DNA of 64,000 bases, taken from Pseudomonas sp. (GTDB lineage Bacteria; Pseudomonadota; Gammaproteobacteria; Pseudomonadales; Pseudomonadaceae). The DNA is taken from the NCBI RefSeq assembly GCF_030683065.1, contig NZ_JAUXMX010000004.1:1-64000 (forward strand), read 5' to 3'. Position 1 is the stretch's first letter, and every line of letters starts with the position of its first letter. Below are positions 50,762 through 62,708 of the stretch, in pieces. The notes below the pieces were generated by a model, which ran no database searches, was not told the DNA's origin, and saw nothing but the letters and a program-made list of their open reading frames with translations. Position numbers and translations under genes: made by a program.

Positions 50762-52129
50762 CTACTTGCCGATACAGAAGCTGGAGAATATCCGCCCGAG
50801 CAGGTCGTCAGAGCTGAAGGCTCCGGTGATCTCGCCCAGAGACTGCTGGGCCAGGCGCAGGTCTTCGGCGAGCAGCTCACCGGCCCCTGCCAGGGTCAGT
50901 TGTGCGTGGCCATGGTCAAGATGGGTCGCGGCCAGGCGCAACGCCTCCAGGTGCCGTCTGCGGGCACTGAAGCTGCTCTCGGCAGTCTGCTCATAACCCA
51001 TGCAGGCTTTCAGGTGCTCACGCAACAGCTCCAGGCCGTCGCCTGAACTGGCCGAGAGGCTGATGGTCACGTGACCATCGCTGCCAACTTCCAGGGCAAC
51101 AGCTTCGCCCGATAGGTCAGCCTTGTTGCGGATAAGGGTTACTTTGCCCGCAGCGGGGCGCTGATCAAGAAATTCTGGCCATAACGCAAAGGGGTCATGC
51201 GCTTCCGACGCGGTGGCGTCAACCACCAGGAGTATGCGGTCGGCTTCGCCAATGGCTTTAAGTGCCCGCTCGACGCCGATCTTTTCCACCTGATCCTCGG
51301 TAGCGCGCAAGCCGGCAGTATCCACAACATGCAGCGGCATACCGTCAATGTGGATATGTTCGCGCAACACATCGCGGGTGGTGCCGGCTATCTCGGTGAC
51401 AATAGCGGCTTCGCGCCCAGCCAGAGCGTTCAGCAGGCTGGACTTGCCGGCGTTCGGCCGACCGGCGATCACCACGGTCATGCCATCGCGCAGCAACGCA
51501 CCTTGTCCCGCTTCGCGCAGCACCTCAGTCAGGTCTTTTCGCACACCCTCGAGCAGGTTCAGTACATGGCCATCGGCGAGGAAGTCGATCTCTTCTTCCG
51601 GAAAATCGATGGCCGCTTCGACGTAGATGCGCAGGCTGATCAGGCGCTCGGTGAGGCCGTGTATGCGCCGCGAGAATTCCCCCTGCAGCGAACGTAGGGC
51701 ATTGCGCGCCGCCTGTTCTGAACTGGCTTCGATCAGGTCGGCAATCGCTTCGGCCTGGGCCAGGTCGAGTTTGTCGTTGAGAAACGCGCGTTCACTGAAC
51801 TCGCCGGGCCGGGCCTGGCGTGCACCGAGCTGCAGGCAGCGACGCAGAAGCAAATCCAGCACCACCGGGCCGCCGTGGCCTTGCAGTTCCAGCACATCTT
51901 CGCCGGTAAAGGAGTTGGGGCCGGGGAAGTACAGGGCCAGGCCTTCATCGAGCACCTGTTCGGCAGCTGCAAAAAAAGGGCCGTAGTGGGCGTAGCGTGG
52001 TTTCAGCTCACGCTGGCAGATTGCTGTAGCCAGTTTCCCGGCCAGTGGTCCGGAAACACGCACGATACCCACGCCGCCCCGACCTTGGGCGGTGGCGACG
52101 GCAGCAATGGTTTCAGTAACGGTTGGCAT
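50762..52129 (-). CDS. mnmE: tRNA uridine-5-carboxymethylaminomethyl GTPase MnmE
   Basis: 455 residues. Works with MnmG on tRNA U34. N-terminal tetrahydrofolate domain ([20 protein letters not shown]). G domain: Walker [28 protein letters not shown]-terminal CIGK motif complete. The start at 52129 is behind AGGAG. Confidence 0.98.
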   Translation of the reverse strand: MPTVTETIAAVATAQGRGGVGIVRVSGPLAGKLATAICQRELKPRYAHYGPFFAAAEQVLDEGLALYFPGPNSFTGEDVLELQGHGGPVVLDLLLRRCLQLGARQARPGEFSERAFLNDKLDLAQAEAIADLIEASSEQAARNALRSLQGEFSRRIHGLTERLISLRIYVEAAIDFPEEEIDFLADGHVLNLLEGVRKDLTEVLREAGQGALLRDGMTVVIAGRPNAGKSSLLNALAGREAAIVTEIAGTTRDVLREHIHIDGMPLHVVDTAGLRATEDQVEKIGVERALKAIGEADRILLVVDATASEAHDPFALWPEFLDQRPAAGKVTLIRNKADLSGEAVALEVGSDGHVTISLSASSGDGLELLREHLKACMGYEQTAESSFSARRRHLEALRLAATHLDHGHAQLTLAGAGELLAEDLRLAQQSLGEITGAFSSDDLLGRIFSSFCIGK

Positions 52130-52154
52130 GCGGTTCTCCTGAATACGACATAGC

Positions 52155-52180
52155 AAAACGCCCCTGAAAAGGGGCGTTTG
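52155..52180 (-). terminator. Hairpin terminator between yidC and mnmE
   Basis: AAACGCCCC / GGGGCGTTT arms (52156-52164 / 52171-52179) with a 6-base loop, then TTTT-type flanks on the minus strand. It probably ends or attenuates the rpmH-yidC transcript. Confidence 0.75.
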
Positions 52181-52204
52181 TTACAGCTTAGAAGCAATCA
52201 TTGC

Positions 52205-53953
52205 TCAGGCGTCTGCGGCCCTGGCTGCTGCTTCGATCTTGCGGGTAATGTACCACTGCTGTGCGATCGACAAGACGTTGTTGACCACCCAGTACAGGAC
52301 CAGACCAGCTGGGAACCAGAGGAAGAAGAAGGTGAAGATGATCGGCATCAGCTTCAGTACCTTGGCCTGCATAGGGTCCGGCGGCGTCGGGTTGAGCTGC
52401 TGCTGGATGAACATGGTAGCGCCCATGATGATCGGCAGGATGAAGAACGGATCCTTGATCGCCAGGTCGGTTATCCAGAACATCCAGGGAGCCTGACGCA
52501 TCTCCACGCTTTCCAGCAGGGTCCAATAGAGCGCGAGGAAAACCGGCATCTGCACCAGAATCGGCAAGCAACCACCCAGCGGGTTGATCTTCTCTTTCTT
52601 GTACAGCTCCATCATCGCCTGGGACATTTTCTGCCGATCGTCGCCGTGCTGTTCTTTCAGCACAGCCAGTTTCGGTGCTACGGCACGCATGCGCGCCATC
52701 GACTTGTAGCTGGCGGCAGACAGTGGGAAGAAGATCAGTTTGATAATGATGGTCAGGACGATGATCGACCAACCCCAGTTGCCGAGGATGCTGTGGATAT
52801 GTTCCAGCAACCAGAAGATCGGTTGTGCGAGGAACCACAGAATGCCGTAGTCGACGGTCAACTCAAGCCCAGGGGACAGGGTTTTCAGGTGACCCTGAAG
52901 TTTCGGACCGGCATACAGAATTGCACTGACTTCGCCTTGGGCGCCTGCAGCAACCTGAACGGCCGGGCCGGTAAAGCCGACAATGTAATTGCCTTGGCTA
53001 TCTTTGCGGGTCTGTACCTGATTGGCGCTGTCTTTGGCAGGAATCCAGGCAGTAACAAAATAGTGCTGCAGCCAGGCAACCCAGCCTCCTTGAACGGTTT
53101 CTTTGAAGGCTTGCTTGTCGATATCTTTCATCGACACTTTTTTGTACGGCTCTTCGGCTGTCCAGAGCGCGCCACCCAGGTAGGTCGCGGTGCCAGTGGC
53201 AGTGGTCGAAGAAGGGTCATCGCTGCCATCGCGCTTGAGCTGAGCGAACATGTTGCCGCTCCATGCTTTGTCGCTCTGGTTATCGATCAGGTAGCTGACG
53301 GTCATCTGGTAAGACGCAGGGTCTACACAGCCCGGCTTTTTCAGCTGTTGTTCACTCGCCGAGCACTGTGCGTTCAAACCACGCGTCAGGGTGAAGCGTT
53401 TGATGTAATTGATCCCGTCTTCGCTGAGCTTGAGGTCGACTTGCAGTTCGTCCTGCCCGTCAGCCAATTCGTAGCTCTGTTGCTCGCTGCTCCACAGCGC
53501 ACGTCCACTGGACTTGTCCGGCGCGTTAGTGCCGATCAAACCGCTTTGTGCCAGATAGGTGCGTTCGCTACCGTTATCAAACAGCTGGAAAGGCACGTCA
53601 GGATGATCTTGCCGACGCGGGTACTGCGGCAGACGCAGTTCCACAACATCGCCACCGCGCGGGTCGATAGCCAGATCCAGGACGTCGGTTTTCACTCGAA
53701 TCAGTTGGTTGCTGACGGCTACAGGGGCAACGCTGATAGAGCCTGAATCGGCGGCAGGAGCTGCAGTCGGTATGTCATCACCGTTAGCAGTTTTTGCGCT
53801 GGCAGTGGTATCCGGCAAGCCCGGAACGGTACTGCTGACTGCTGCAGTCTGAGTCGGCAGGGCAGCTTGACCGTAGTCCTGGTTCCACTGGAGAACCATC
53901 ATATAGGACACGATTGCCAGGGCGACGATCAGGATCGAGCGTTGAATATCCAT
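52205..53953 (-). CDS. yidC: Membrane protein insertase YidC
   Basis: 582 residues. Inserts and folds inner-membrane proteins with or without Sec. N-terminal anchor MDIQRSILIVALAIVSYMMV, large periplasmic domain, then the five conserved helices (GWSIIVLTIIIKLIFFPLSA, PLGGCLPILVQMPVFLALYW). The start at 53953 is homologous to other YidC proteins; the frame upstream overlaps yidD. Confidence 0.97.
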   Translation of the reverse strand: MDIQRSILIVALAIVSYMMVLQWNQDYGQAALPTQTAAVSSTVPGLPDTTASAKTANGDDIPTAAPAADSGSISVAPVAVSNQLIRVKTDVLDLAIDPRGGDVVELRLPQYPRRQDHPDVPFQLFDNGSERTYLAQSGLIGTNAPDKSSGRALWSSEQQSYELADGQDELQVDLKLSEDGINYIKRFTLTRGLNAQCSASEQQLKKPGCVDPASYQMTVSYLIDNQSDKAWSGNMFAQLKRDGSDDPSSTTATGTATYLGGALWTAEEPYKKVSMKDIDKQAFKETVQGGWVAWLQHYFVTAWIPAKDSANQVQTRKDSQGNYIVGFTGPAVQVAAGAQGEVSAILYAGPKLQGHLKTLSPGLELTVDYGILWFLAQPIFWLLEHIHSILGNWGWSIIVLTIIIKLIFFPLSAASYKSMARMRAVAPKLAVLKEQHGDDRQKMSQAMMELYKKEKINPLGGCLPILVQMPVFLALYWTLLESVEMRQAPWMFWITDLAIKDPFFILPIIMGATMFIQQQLNPTPPDPMQAKVLKLMPIIFTFFFLWFPAGLVLYWVVNNVLSIAQQWYITRKIEAAARAADA

Positions 53954-53955
53954 GA

Positions 53956-54201
53956 TTATTCGGCCATCGAAGAGGAACGGGAGGTTTTCGCGGGGGGAAC
54001 CGGGTCGTAGCCACCGGGATTCCACGGGTGACAGCGGCCAAGCCGGCGCAATGCCAGCCAGCCACCACGCATGAGGCCATTTTGTTCAATGGCTTCATGC
54101 GCGTAGCAGGAGCAGCTTGGATAAAAACGACAGTGACTGGCCATCAGCGGACTAATGGCATAGCGGTAGAACTGGATTGGAATCAAGGCCAGTTTACGCA
54201 T
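53956..54201 (-). CDS. yidD: Membrane protein insertion efficiency factor YidD
   Basis: 81 residues. [20 protein letters not shown] then [11 protein letters not shown], with the C-x-F-x-P-S-C-S-x-Y motif typical of the family. Overlaps the rnpA end by 8 bases; 2 bases before yidC. Confidence 0.95.
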   Translation of the reverse strand: MRKLALIPIQFYRYAISPLMASHCRFYPSCSCYAHEAIEQNGLMRGGWLALRRLGRCHPWNPGGYDPVPPAKTSRSSSMAE

Positions 54202-54598
54202 GGGGACTGTCGTTCATCCCGATAGGGGTAGCAGTTTCCGGGCTTGGCTTGTTGCGTGCCAGGCGTTTCCAGAGCTTGTCGAACTGATTAGCCAATTCGA
54301 CATTCTGCAGATCGCCCAGGCCTTTGCGCGCCACCACAACGATGTCCCAACCGACCAGTTTGTCCTGGTTCAGACGAAACGATTCGCGTATCTGGCGTTT
54401 CAGGCGATTGCGCTCAACCGAGAGCTTTACGCTCTTTTTGCCAATCACCAAACCCAGACGGGGGTGATCAAGCTCATTGTTGCGCGCCAGCAGCAGGACA
54501 TTTTTGCCCGGAACTTTGCCGCTAGGGGAGTCGAAGACTGCCTTGAATTGTCGGGGGGTTAGCAGGCGCTTTTCCCGACTGAAGTCTCGACTCACCAC
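54194..54598 (-). CDS. rnpA: Ribonuclease P protein component
   Basis: 134 residues. The RNR motif [16 protein letters not shown] is present, with [20 protein letters not shown] at the N-terminus. Supports the catalytic RNA in tRNA 5' maturation. 11 bases after rpmH. Confidence 0.96.
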   Translation of the reverse strand: MVSRDFSREKRLLTPRQFKAVFDSPSGKVPGKNVLLLARNNELDHPRLGLVIGKKSVKLSVERNRLKRQIRESFRLNQDKLVGWDIVVVARKGLGDLQNVELANQFDKLWKRLARNKPSPETATPIGMNDSPHA

Positions 54599-54609
54599 AA
54601 TACCGATAT

Positions 54610-54744
54610 TTAGACGGCGAGACGCTTACGGCCCTTGGCGCGGCGACGCGACAGGACAGCACGGCCGTTCTTGGTGGCCATACGAGCACGGAAACCGTGG
54701 GTGCGAGCGCGTTTGATAGTGCTGGGTTGGAAAGTACGTTTCAT
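54610..54744 (-). CDS. rpmH: 50S ribosomal protein L34
   Basis: 44 residues, [20 protein letters not shown] to GRKRLAV, essentially the universal L34. First gene of the minus-strand rpmH-rnpA-yidD-yidC operon next to oriC. Confidence 0.98.
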
Positions 54745-54839
54745 GGTGCGGTACCTGGTCGTCGACTACGGGCCGGAATGGCCCCCGTTTTAAGAGACCG
54801 GCGATTCTAGAGACTCGCGAGGGTTAGGTCAATTTCCAA

Positions 54840-55200
54840 CCAGCCTTTTCGTTAATAAAGAATATAGAGAAGAGAATATTTAAAGCTTTTCTATTATTTT
54901 AATAACTATTAGCAAGGCCTTTATCTGTGCATAAGTGCCTCTAGCCCTTTACTGGCGGCGCTTTCAAGCAAGGGCAAGTCTGTCAGGAAGTGGTGCTCCA
55001 GCTGTGTGCATGCAGCGGATAAGCTGGGGATGGAATGGTAAGTTATCCACAGGGCGGTTCTTCCACCACTTATGCCCAGGCTTATCCGCTGGGCTTAGGC
55101 AGGGTTATCCACAGAGCTAAATTCATAGTGATCGACCAACGGTCGATTCTTGTACTGACACTTCTAGCCAGGCTGCCGGGACCTTTTCGTGTGGATAACT
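54840..55200. other. oriC: Chromosomal replication origin oriC
   Basis: Between rpmH and dnaA. An A+T-rich unwinding stretch (54840-54910, TTAATAAAGAATATAG-type) is followed by DnaA boxes: TGTGCATAA 54927, TTATCCACA 55044, TTATCCACA 55105, TGTGGATAA 55190, with weaker TTATGCCCA 55069 and TTATCCGCT 55082. Gene orientation diverges here. Matches the known Pseudomonas oriC placement. Confidence 0.9.
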
Positions 55201-55265
55201 TTGTCTTCGGCGGCTACAATGGCGGCTGTTTTTTGCATCGCCGCTTTCCTATTTAGGGGTTATCC

Positions 55266-56726
55266 GTGTCCGTTGAACTTTGGCAGCAGTGCGTTGAGCT
55301 TCTGCGCGATGAACTGCCGGCCCAGCAATTCAATACCTGGATCCGGCCGCTGCAGGTCGAAGCCGCGGGCGATGAGCTTCGCGTTTATGCACCCAATCGT
55401 TTTGTGCTTGACTGGGTTAATGAAAAGTACCTGACGCGGTTGCTCGAGTTACTTGCTGAACGGACCAACGGCATGGTGCCGGCGCTGTCTCTATTAATAG
55501 GCAGTAAACGCAGCAGTGCCCCGCGCGTAGCTGCCGTTGCCGCACCTGCGCCCGCCATAGCCACTACGCCAGCGCCAACCCAGAAGGCGCCACCGGTACT
55601 CTCAGAGCCATCGCGTTCCAGCTTTGATCCGATGGCAGGCGCTGCAAGCCAGACGGCTCCTGCGCGCACTGAGCGTACTGTGCAGGTCGAAGGTGGGCTC
55701 AAGCACACCAGCTATCTGAACCGTACCTTCACCTTCGATAATTTCGTCGAGGGTAAATCTAACCAGCTGGCCCGTGCGGCAGCTTGGCAAGTAGCGGATA
55801 ACCCCAAGCATGGTTACAACCCGCTGTTTCTTTATGGCGGCGTGGGGTTGGGCAAGACTCACTTGATGCATGCCGTAGGCAACCACCTGCTGGCCAAGAA
55901 TCCGAACGCTAAGGTGGTCTACCTGCACTCCGAGCGTTTTGTTGCCGACATGGTCAAGGCGCTGCAACTGAATGCGATTAACGAGTTCAAGCGTTTCTAC
56001 CGTTCGGTGGATGCGTTGCTGATCGACGACATTCAATTCTTCGCCAAGAAAGAACGCTCCCAGGAAGAGTTCTTCCACACCTTCAACGCCTTGCTTGAGG
56101 GTGGCCAGCAGGTGATTCTCACCAGCGACCGCTATCCCAAGGAAATCGAAGGCCTGGAAGAACGCCTGAAGTCGCGCTTCGGTTGGGGCCTGACCGTGGC
56201 GGTCGAACCGCCCGAGCTGGAAACCCGGGTAGCGATCCTGATGAAGAAGGCCGATCAGGCCAAAGTCGATCTGCCCCACGACGCAGCGTTTTTCATTGCC
56301 CAGCGCATCCGTTCAAACGTGCGTGAATTGGAAGGCGCGCTCAAACGCGTGATTGCCCATTCGCACTTTATGGGACGCGACATCACCATCGAATTGATTC
56401 GTGAATCGCTGAAGGATTTGTTGGCGCTGCAGGACAAGTTGGTCAGCATCGACAATATCCAGCGCACCACGGCCGAGTACTACAAGATCAAGATTTCTGA
56501 TCTGCTTTCCAAGCGTCGTTCACGCTCTGTGGCAAGACCTCGCCAGGTAGCGATGGCACTGTCGAAGGAATTGACCAACCACAGCCTGCCGGAAATTGGC
56601 GATGCCTTCGGCGGCCGCGATCACACCACGGTACTTCATGCTTGCCGCAAGATTGCTGAACTGAAGGAATCCGACGCGGACATCCGCGAGGATTACAAGA
56701 ATCTGCTGCGTACGTTGACCACTTGA
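55266..56726 (+). CDS. dnaA: Chromosomal replication initiator DnaA
   Basis: 486 residues from a GTG start. Domain [21 protein letters not shown]; variable proline/alanine linker (about 90-140); AAA+ Walker [17 protein letters not shown], Walker [10 protein letters not shown]; domain IV with [20 protein letters not shown] and [14 protein letters not shown]. Binds the boxes at 54927-55198 and probably those near mnmG. Confidence 0.99.
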   Translation: MSVELWQQCVELLRDELPAQQFNTWIRPLQVEAAGDELRVYAPNRFVLDWVNEKYLTRLLELLAERTNGMVPALSLLIGSKRSSAPRVAAVAAPAPAIATTPAPTQKAPPVLSEPSRSSFDPMAGAASQTAPARTERTVQVEGGLKHTSYLNRTFTFDNFVEGKSNQLARAAAWQVADNPKHGYNPLFLYGGVGLGKTHLMHAVGNHLLAKNPNAKVVYLHSERFVADMVKALQLNAINEFKRFYRSVDALLIDDIQFFAKKERSQEEFFHTFNALLEGGQQVILTSDRYPKEIEGLEERLKSRFGWGLTVAVEPPELETRVAILMKKADQAKVDLPHDAAFFIAQRIRSNVRELEGALKRVIAHSHFMGRDITIELIRESLKDLLALQDKLVSIDNIQRTTAEYYKIKISDLLSKRRSRSVARPRQVAMALSKELTNHSLPEIGDAFGGRDHTTVLHACRKIAELKESDADIREDYKNLLRTLTT

Positions 56727-56758
56727 ATACGCCACTCCACTAGGCAAGGGACTAGACC

Positions 56759-57862
56759 ATGCATTTCACTATTCAACGCGAAGCCTTGTTGAAACCGCTG
56801 CAACTGGTCGCCGGCGTCGTGGAACGCCGGCAGACCTTGCCGGTGCTGTCCAATGTGCTGCTGGTGGTCGAAGGCCAGCAACTGTCGCTCACCGGTACCG
56901 ATCTCGAAGTCGAGTTGGTGGGCCGTGTCAGCCTGGATGAACCGGCCGAGCCGGGTGAAATCACCGTACCGGCGCGCAAGCTGATGGATATCTGCAAAAG
57001 CTTGCCGAGCGATGCGTTGATCGACATCCGCATCGACGATCAGAAGTTGCTGATTAAGGCCGGCCGCAGCCGCTTTTCCCTGTCGACTCTACCGGCCAAC
57101 GATTTTCCTACAGTTGAGGAAGGCCCAGGTTCGCTGACCCTCAGCCTGAGTCAAAGCAGACTCCGGCGCCTGATCGAGCGGACCAGTTTTGCCATGGCGC
57201 AGCAAGACGTGCGTTATTACCTCAATGGCATGTTGCTGGAAGTCCAGACTGGCATCCTGCGTGCCGTCGCCACCGATGGCCATCGTCTCGCCATGTGTTC
57301 CATGGCAGCCGAGATCGAACAGACCGAACGTCATCAGGTAATCGTGCCGCGTAAAGGTATTCTCGAGTTAGCGCGCCTGCTGACCGAGCAGGATGCCAAC
57401 GTCAGCATAATCCTGGGCCAGCATCATATTCGTGCGACCACTGGTGAGTTCACTTTCACCTCCAAGCTGGTTGACGGCAAGTTCCCGGACTACGAGCGCG
57501 TCCTGCCGCGTGGTGGCGACAAGCTGGTGGTGGCTGATCGTCAGGGGCTGCGCGAAGCGTTCAGTCGTACCGCCATTCTCTCCAATGAGAAGTACCGCGG
57601 TATTCGTTTGCAGTTGGCTGCCGGCTTACTGAAAATTCAGGCCAACAACCCTGAACAGGAAGAAGCCGAAGAAGAGATCGCCGTGGACTATAACGGTAAT
57701 CAGTTGGAGATCGGTTTCAATGTCAGCTACCTGCTTGATGTGCTTGGGGTTATGACGACAGAGCAGGTTCGTCTGATTCTGTCCGACTCCAATAGCAGTG
57801 CCTTGGTGCAGGAAGCCGATAACGACGATTCTGCCTATGTCGTTATGCCCATGCGTCTGTAA
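56759..57862 (+). CDS. dnaN: DNA polymerase III beta sliding clamp
   Basis: 367 residues. MHFTIQREALLKPLQLVAGV at the start, FPTVEEGPGSL and the C-terminal YVVMPMRL, the usual clamp ending. 32 bases after dnaA. Confidence 0.98.
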   Translation: MHFTIQREALLKPLQLVAGVVERRQTLPVLSNVLLVVEGQQLSLTGTDLEVELVGRVSLDEPAEPGEITVPARKLMDICKSLPSDALIDIRIDDQKLLIKAGRSRFSLSTLPANDFPTVEEGPGSLTLSLSQSRLRRLIERTSFAMAQQDVRYYLNGMLLEVQTGILRAVATDGHRLAMCSMAAEIEQTERHQVIVPRKGILELARLLTEQDANVSIILGQHHIRATTGEFTFTSKLVDGKFPDYERVLPRGGDKLVVADRQGLREAFSRTAILSNEKYRGIRLQLAAGLLKIQANNPEQEEAEEEIAVDYNGNQLEIGFNVSYLLDVLGVMTTEQVRLILSDSNSSALVQEADNDDSAYVVMPMRL

Positions 57863-57869
57863 TAGCTAA

Positions 57870-58973
57870 ATGTCCCTTACCCGCGTCATGGTCACTGCGG
57901 TGCGTAATTTGCACCCAGTGACCCTCTTCCCCTCCCCGCGTATCAATATTCTCCACGGTGCCAATGGCAGCGGCAAAACCAGTGTGCTGGAAGCCGTTTA
58001 TCTGCTTGGTTTGGCCCGCTCATTTCGAAGCATACGATTGCTGCCAATGATTCAGTACGAGCAACTTGCCTGTACGGTTTTTGGTGAAGTGCAACTGGCG
58101 GATGGCCGACAAAGTAGTCTCGGCATTTCTCGTGATCGTCAGGGCGAGTTGCAGATTCGTATTGACGGACAGAATGCCCGTAGCGCTGCCCAGTTGGCTG
58201 AAGCATTGCCATTACAACTAATCAACCCGGACAGTTTCCGCCTGCTTGAAGGCGCGCCCAAGGTTAGGCGGCAGTTTCTCGATTGGGGAGTGTTCCACGT
58301 GGAACCTCGCTTCATGCCAGCCTGGCAGCGCTTGCAGAAGGCCCTGCGGCAGCGAAACTCATGGCTGCGGCATGGTACACTTGACGCCGCTTCGCAGGCC
58401 GCCTGGGATCGTGAGCTGTGCCTTGCCAGCAACGAGATAGATGAGTATCGCAGAGCCTACATCAAGGCTCTGAAGCCGGTATTCGAGCGTACGCTGAGTG
58501 AGCTGTTGGAGCTGGAAGGTTTGACCCTCAGTTATTACCGCGGCTGGGACAAGGAGCGCGAGCTGAGTGACGTACTTGCCACTTCTCTTCAGCGCGATCA
58601 ACAAATAGGCCACACCCAGGCTGGACCCCAGCGAGCCGATCTCAGACTACGTCTAGCAGCCCACAGCGCTGCCGAGATACTGTCGCGAGGTCAGCAAAAG
58701 CTGGTCATTTGTGCCCTGCGCATTGCTCAGGGCCATTTAGTTAATCAGGCCAAGCGCGGGCAATGCATTTATCTGGTGGATGACTTGCCGTCAGAACTGG
58801 ATGAACAGCACCGTCGCGCCTTGTGTCGTTTGTTGGAAGACTTGCACTGCCAGGTGTTTATCACCTGTGTAGACCATGAATTGTTGAGGGAAGGCTGGCG
58901 CACGGATACGCCCGTTGCCATGTTCCACGTGGAACATGGCCGTATCACCCAGACCCACGACCACCGGGAGTGA
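57870..58973 (+). CDS. recF: DNA replication and repair protein RecF
   Basis: 367 residues. SMC-like ATPase: Walker [20 protein letters not shown]; signature [17 protein letters not shown]; Walker [12 protein letters not shown]. Loads RecA at gaps. Contains a parS site at 58291 and a second at 58921 near its 3' end. 3 bases before gyrB. Confidence 0.98.
   Translation: MSLTRVMVTAVRNLHPVTLFPSPRINILHGANGSGKTSVLEAVYLLGLARSFRSIRLLPMIQYEQLACTVFGEVQLADGRQSSLGISRDRQGELQIRIDGQNARSAAQLAEALPLQLINPDSFRLLEGAPKVRRQFLDWGVFHVEPRFMPAWQRLQKALRQRNSWLRHGTLDAASQAAWDRELCLASNEIDEYRRAYIKALKPVFERTLSELLELEGLTLSYYRGWDKERELSDVLATSLQRDQQIGHTQAGPQRADLRLRLAAHSAAEILSRGQQKLVICALRIAQGHLVNQAKRGQCIYLVDDLPSELDEQHRRALCRLLEDLHCQVFITCVDHELLREGWRTDTPVAMFHVEHGRITQTHDHRE
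58291..58306. other. parS: parS site 1 (inside recF)
   Basis: TGTTCCACGTGGAACC, the 16-base form used by P. aeruginosa ParB. The core GTTCCACGTGGAAC is a perfect palindrome. Confidence 0.92.
58921..58936. other. parS: parS site 2 (end of recF)
   Basis: TGTTCCACGTGGAACA, a perfect 16-base palindrome, 630 bases from site 1. Both lie about 3-4 kb from oriC and 12 kb from parAB. Confidence 0.93.
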
Positions 58974-61394
<2,421 letters not shown>

Positions 61395-61399
61395 CATGG

Positions 61400-61448
61400 T
61401 GTAGGTGGGCAAAGTTAATCGCCAATTCGGTCAAAGTTAACGGCCCAC
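61400..61448. repeat. Short direct repeats after gyrB (possible IS-end scar)
   Basis: CAAAGTTAA occurs at 61410-61418 and 61432-61440 within TGTAGGTGGGCAAAGTTAATC...GGTCAAAGTTAACGGCCCAC. Spaced terminal repeats of this type occur at the ends of some insertion sequences. No transposase or second end is here. Confidence 0.4.
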
Positions 61449-61457
61449 TGCTCTACT

Positions 61458-61496
61458 AAAAAACCCCGGCAGACCTAAAGTCTGCCGGGGTTTTAG
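61458..61496 (+). terminator. Rho-independent terminator of gyrB
   Basis: Arms AAAACCCCGGCAGAC (61460-61474) and GTCTGCCGGGGTTTT (61480-61494) with a short loop. Flanked by A and T tracts, so it can act in both directions. The remaining 61500-61697 shows no gene. Confidence 0.93.
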
Positions 61497-61697
61497 CGTT
61501 AAAGGGGGAGATTTTCCAGGCTCCAGGTAACGCCAACTTGTACAGTCTGGTTCCGACCACAGCACGCTTTGCTAGTAATGCAGCTAATCCTGGGAACCAG
61601 TCACTGGGGGTGTGGTTTATCAGTCATCCCGCAACTGATCAGTGGATGGCCCGGTCGCTGATCGACTTGTTGCCAAACACCTGTAAGGGTGAAATCT

Positions 61698-61715
61698 TGA
61701 TGACAAGTGTCATCA
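61698..61715. promoter_or_regulatory. Palindrome upstream of relB, candidate operator
   Basis: TGATGACA-AG-TGTCATCA, perfect 8-base arms, 16 bases before the relB start. This is where RelB-type antitoxins repress their own promoter. Confidence 0.6.
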
Positions 61716-61731
61716 CAGTGAGTACCCGGTC

Positions 61732-61971
61732 ATGGCGTCCATACACATTCACATCGACGACGAGCTTAAAGCTCGCGCTTTCCGTGAGCTGGAACGACTT
61801 GGCGTTACCCCTTCCGAGCTGATGCGCCAAGCCTTGCAGTATGTGGCTGATCGAGGCCAGCTGCCATTTCGTCCAGGGCTGACGGCCGAGGAAGATGAAG
61901 CGTTAATCGTCACGGTTCGTCAACGTCAGGCAAGTCCTCAGCGCGTAAAGGTTGCGCTGGATGACCTATAG
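61732..61971 (+). CDS. RelB/DinJ-type antitoxin
   Basis: 79 residues. The N-terminal ribbon-helix-helix is MASIHIHIDDELKARAFREL followed by GVTPSELMRQALQYVADRGQ. The C-terminal tail, which would wrap the toxin, ends VKVALDDL. The toxin gene overlaps its end (ATGACCTATAG) but is broken, so this antitoxin is an orphan that may still regulate through the upstream palindrome. Confidence 0.85.
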   Translation: MASIHIHIDDELKARAFRELERLGVTPSELMRQALQYVADRGQLPFRPGLTAEEDEALIVTVRQRQASPQRVKVALDDL

Positions 61972-62160
61972 CCTGAGTTTGATGCGGCACTGCAGGAATG
62001 GCAAAAGCTGGGTGATATCGCTCGCCAGCAGCTCAAGAAAAAGTGCGCTGATATATTGCGCAATCTGCGTATCGATGACCGGCAGCGGCCTTGCTGCGGA
62101 TGTGGAGCAAACGCCAAGCCGGCTATAAGCCAATAGGCTAGCTGGTCCAGCTCAATGGAG
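61961..62160 (+). pseudogene. RelE-type toxin, frameshifted and truncated
   Basis: Starts MTYSLS at 61961. After one missing base the alternate frame continues F-DAALQEWQKLGDIARQQL, then KKKCADILRNLRIDD, matching the RelE family (DxxALKEWxKL.....RQQFKKKL). Further on, RQAGYKPIG in another frame resembles the GYRLVY segment, and catalytic C-terminal residues are lost. At least two lesions are needed, so no active mRNA interferase is made. Confidence 0.8.
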
Positions 62161-62328
62161 TTGCTGGGCACGACAGGCTAATACGCGACTGTGTGCAGGG
62201 CAGGAGGACTCGGTAAGCCCGGAGCTATTGTGCGACGCAACACCGCATTGTAGAGCGCGGGTCGCTGATTAGGAGAGTGGAAGACCGATGGCTTGACCCT
62301 GCTGAAGATGGGAAAGCCAGAAAGCACT

Positions 62329-62682
62329 GAGGGGAGCCTGGGCTCCCCTCGAATAGGTGACGTGTGCTTTGTTTTTATTATGTAGCGATCTGTTGTTGTT
62401 ATTAGCGATCGGCTTTTTTTCATCAGATCCCCAAGAGGGATCAAGGGCAAACGTATTTTTTTGGTTGCTGGTACTGCCATTGTCACTAGGTGATCCAACC
62501 AGGACGGGCTACCTCAGGGTAGTTTTATTGTTCTATAACTGGTTGCCGGTTATGAATCCCGGAACAACACACACTCTCCAAAAAAATCTGTTGGCTACTT
62601 CTCTGTGGTGTTTTTTTTGTTTTGCCAGAGTCGAGATGTTTTTCTTCTTGCTGTTCTTATTGTTGTTCTTATTGTTGTTCTA
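62329..62682 (-). ncRNA. Predicted CrcZ/CrcY/CrcX-family Hfq/Crc-sequestering small RNA
   Basis: A minus-strand transcript of about 350 nt is predicted from a sigma54-type promoter. The 5' end carries two tandem GAACAACAATAA units (62680-62657), followed by AAGAAGAA. More AAnAAnAA (CA) motifs lie at 62623-62610, 62533-62522 (GAACAATAAAAC), 62403-62390 (AATAACAACAACAG) and 62380-62367 (AATAAAAACAAAG). A 10-bp hairpin GAGGGGAGCC/GGCTCCCCTC ends it at 62350-62329, though with only a weak T tract. Known CrcZ/CrcY/CrcX RNAs are 350-400 nt, sigma54/CbrB-driven and carry 5-6 CA motifs near the 5' end and along the molecule; all fit. Open frames on either strand here are low-complexity shadows. Confidence 0.72.
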
Positions 62683-62690
62683 CCGTTGAT

Positions 62691-62708
62691 ATAGCACAGC
62701 CCGTGCCA
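62691..62708 (-). promoter_or_regulatory. Sigma54 (RpoN) promoter of the predicted sRNA
   Basis: On the minus strand TGGCACGGGCTGTGCT (62708-62693) matches TGGCACG-N4-TTGCW with one difference and has the strict GG-N10-GC spacing. The start point would be near 62682. GTTAC direct repeats at 62800-62809 could be an activator site. Confidence 0.72.

Noticed and set aside
54969..55256. Short frames crossing oriC (54935-55120, 55035-55256)
   Set aside because: They read through DnaA boxes and AT-rich origin DNA and have no homology.
62357..62689. 110-codon plus-strand frame rich in Phe and Leu
   Set aside because: It is the complement of the CA-motif-rich RNA; low complexity (repeated LLFLLLF), no ribosome site of note and no family pattern.
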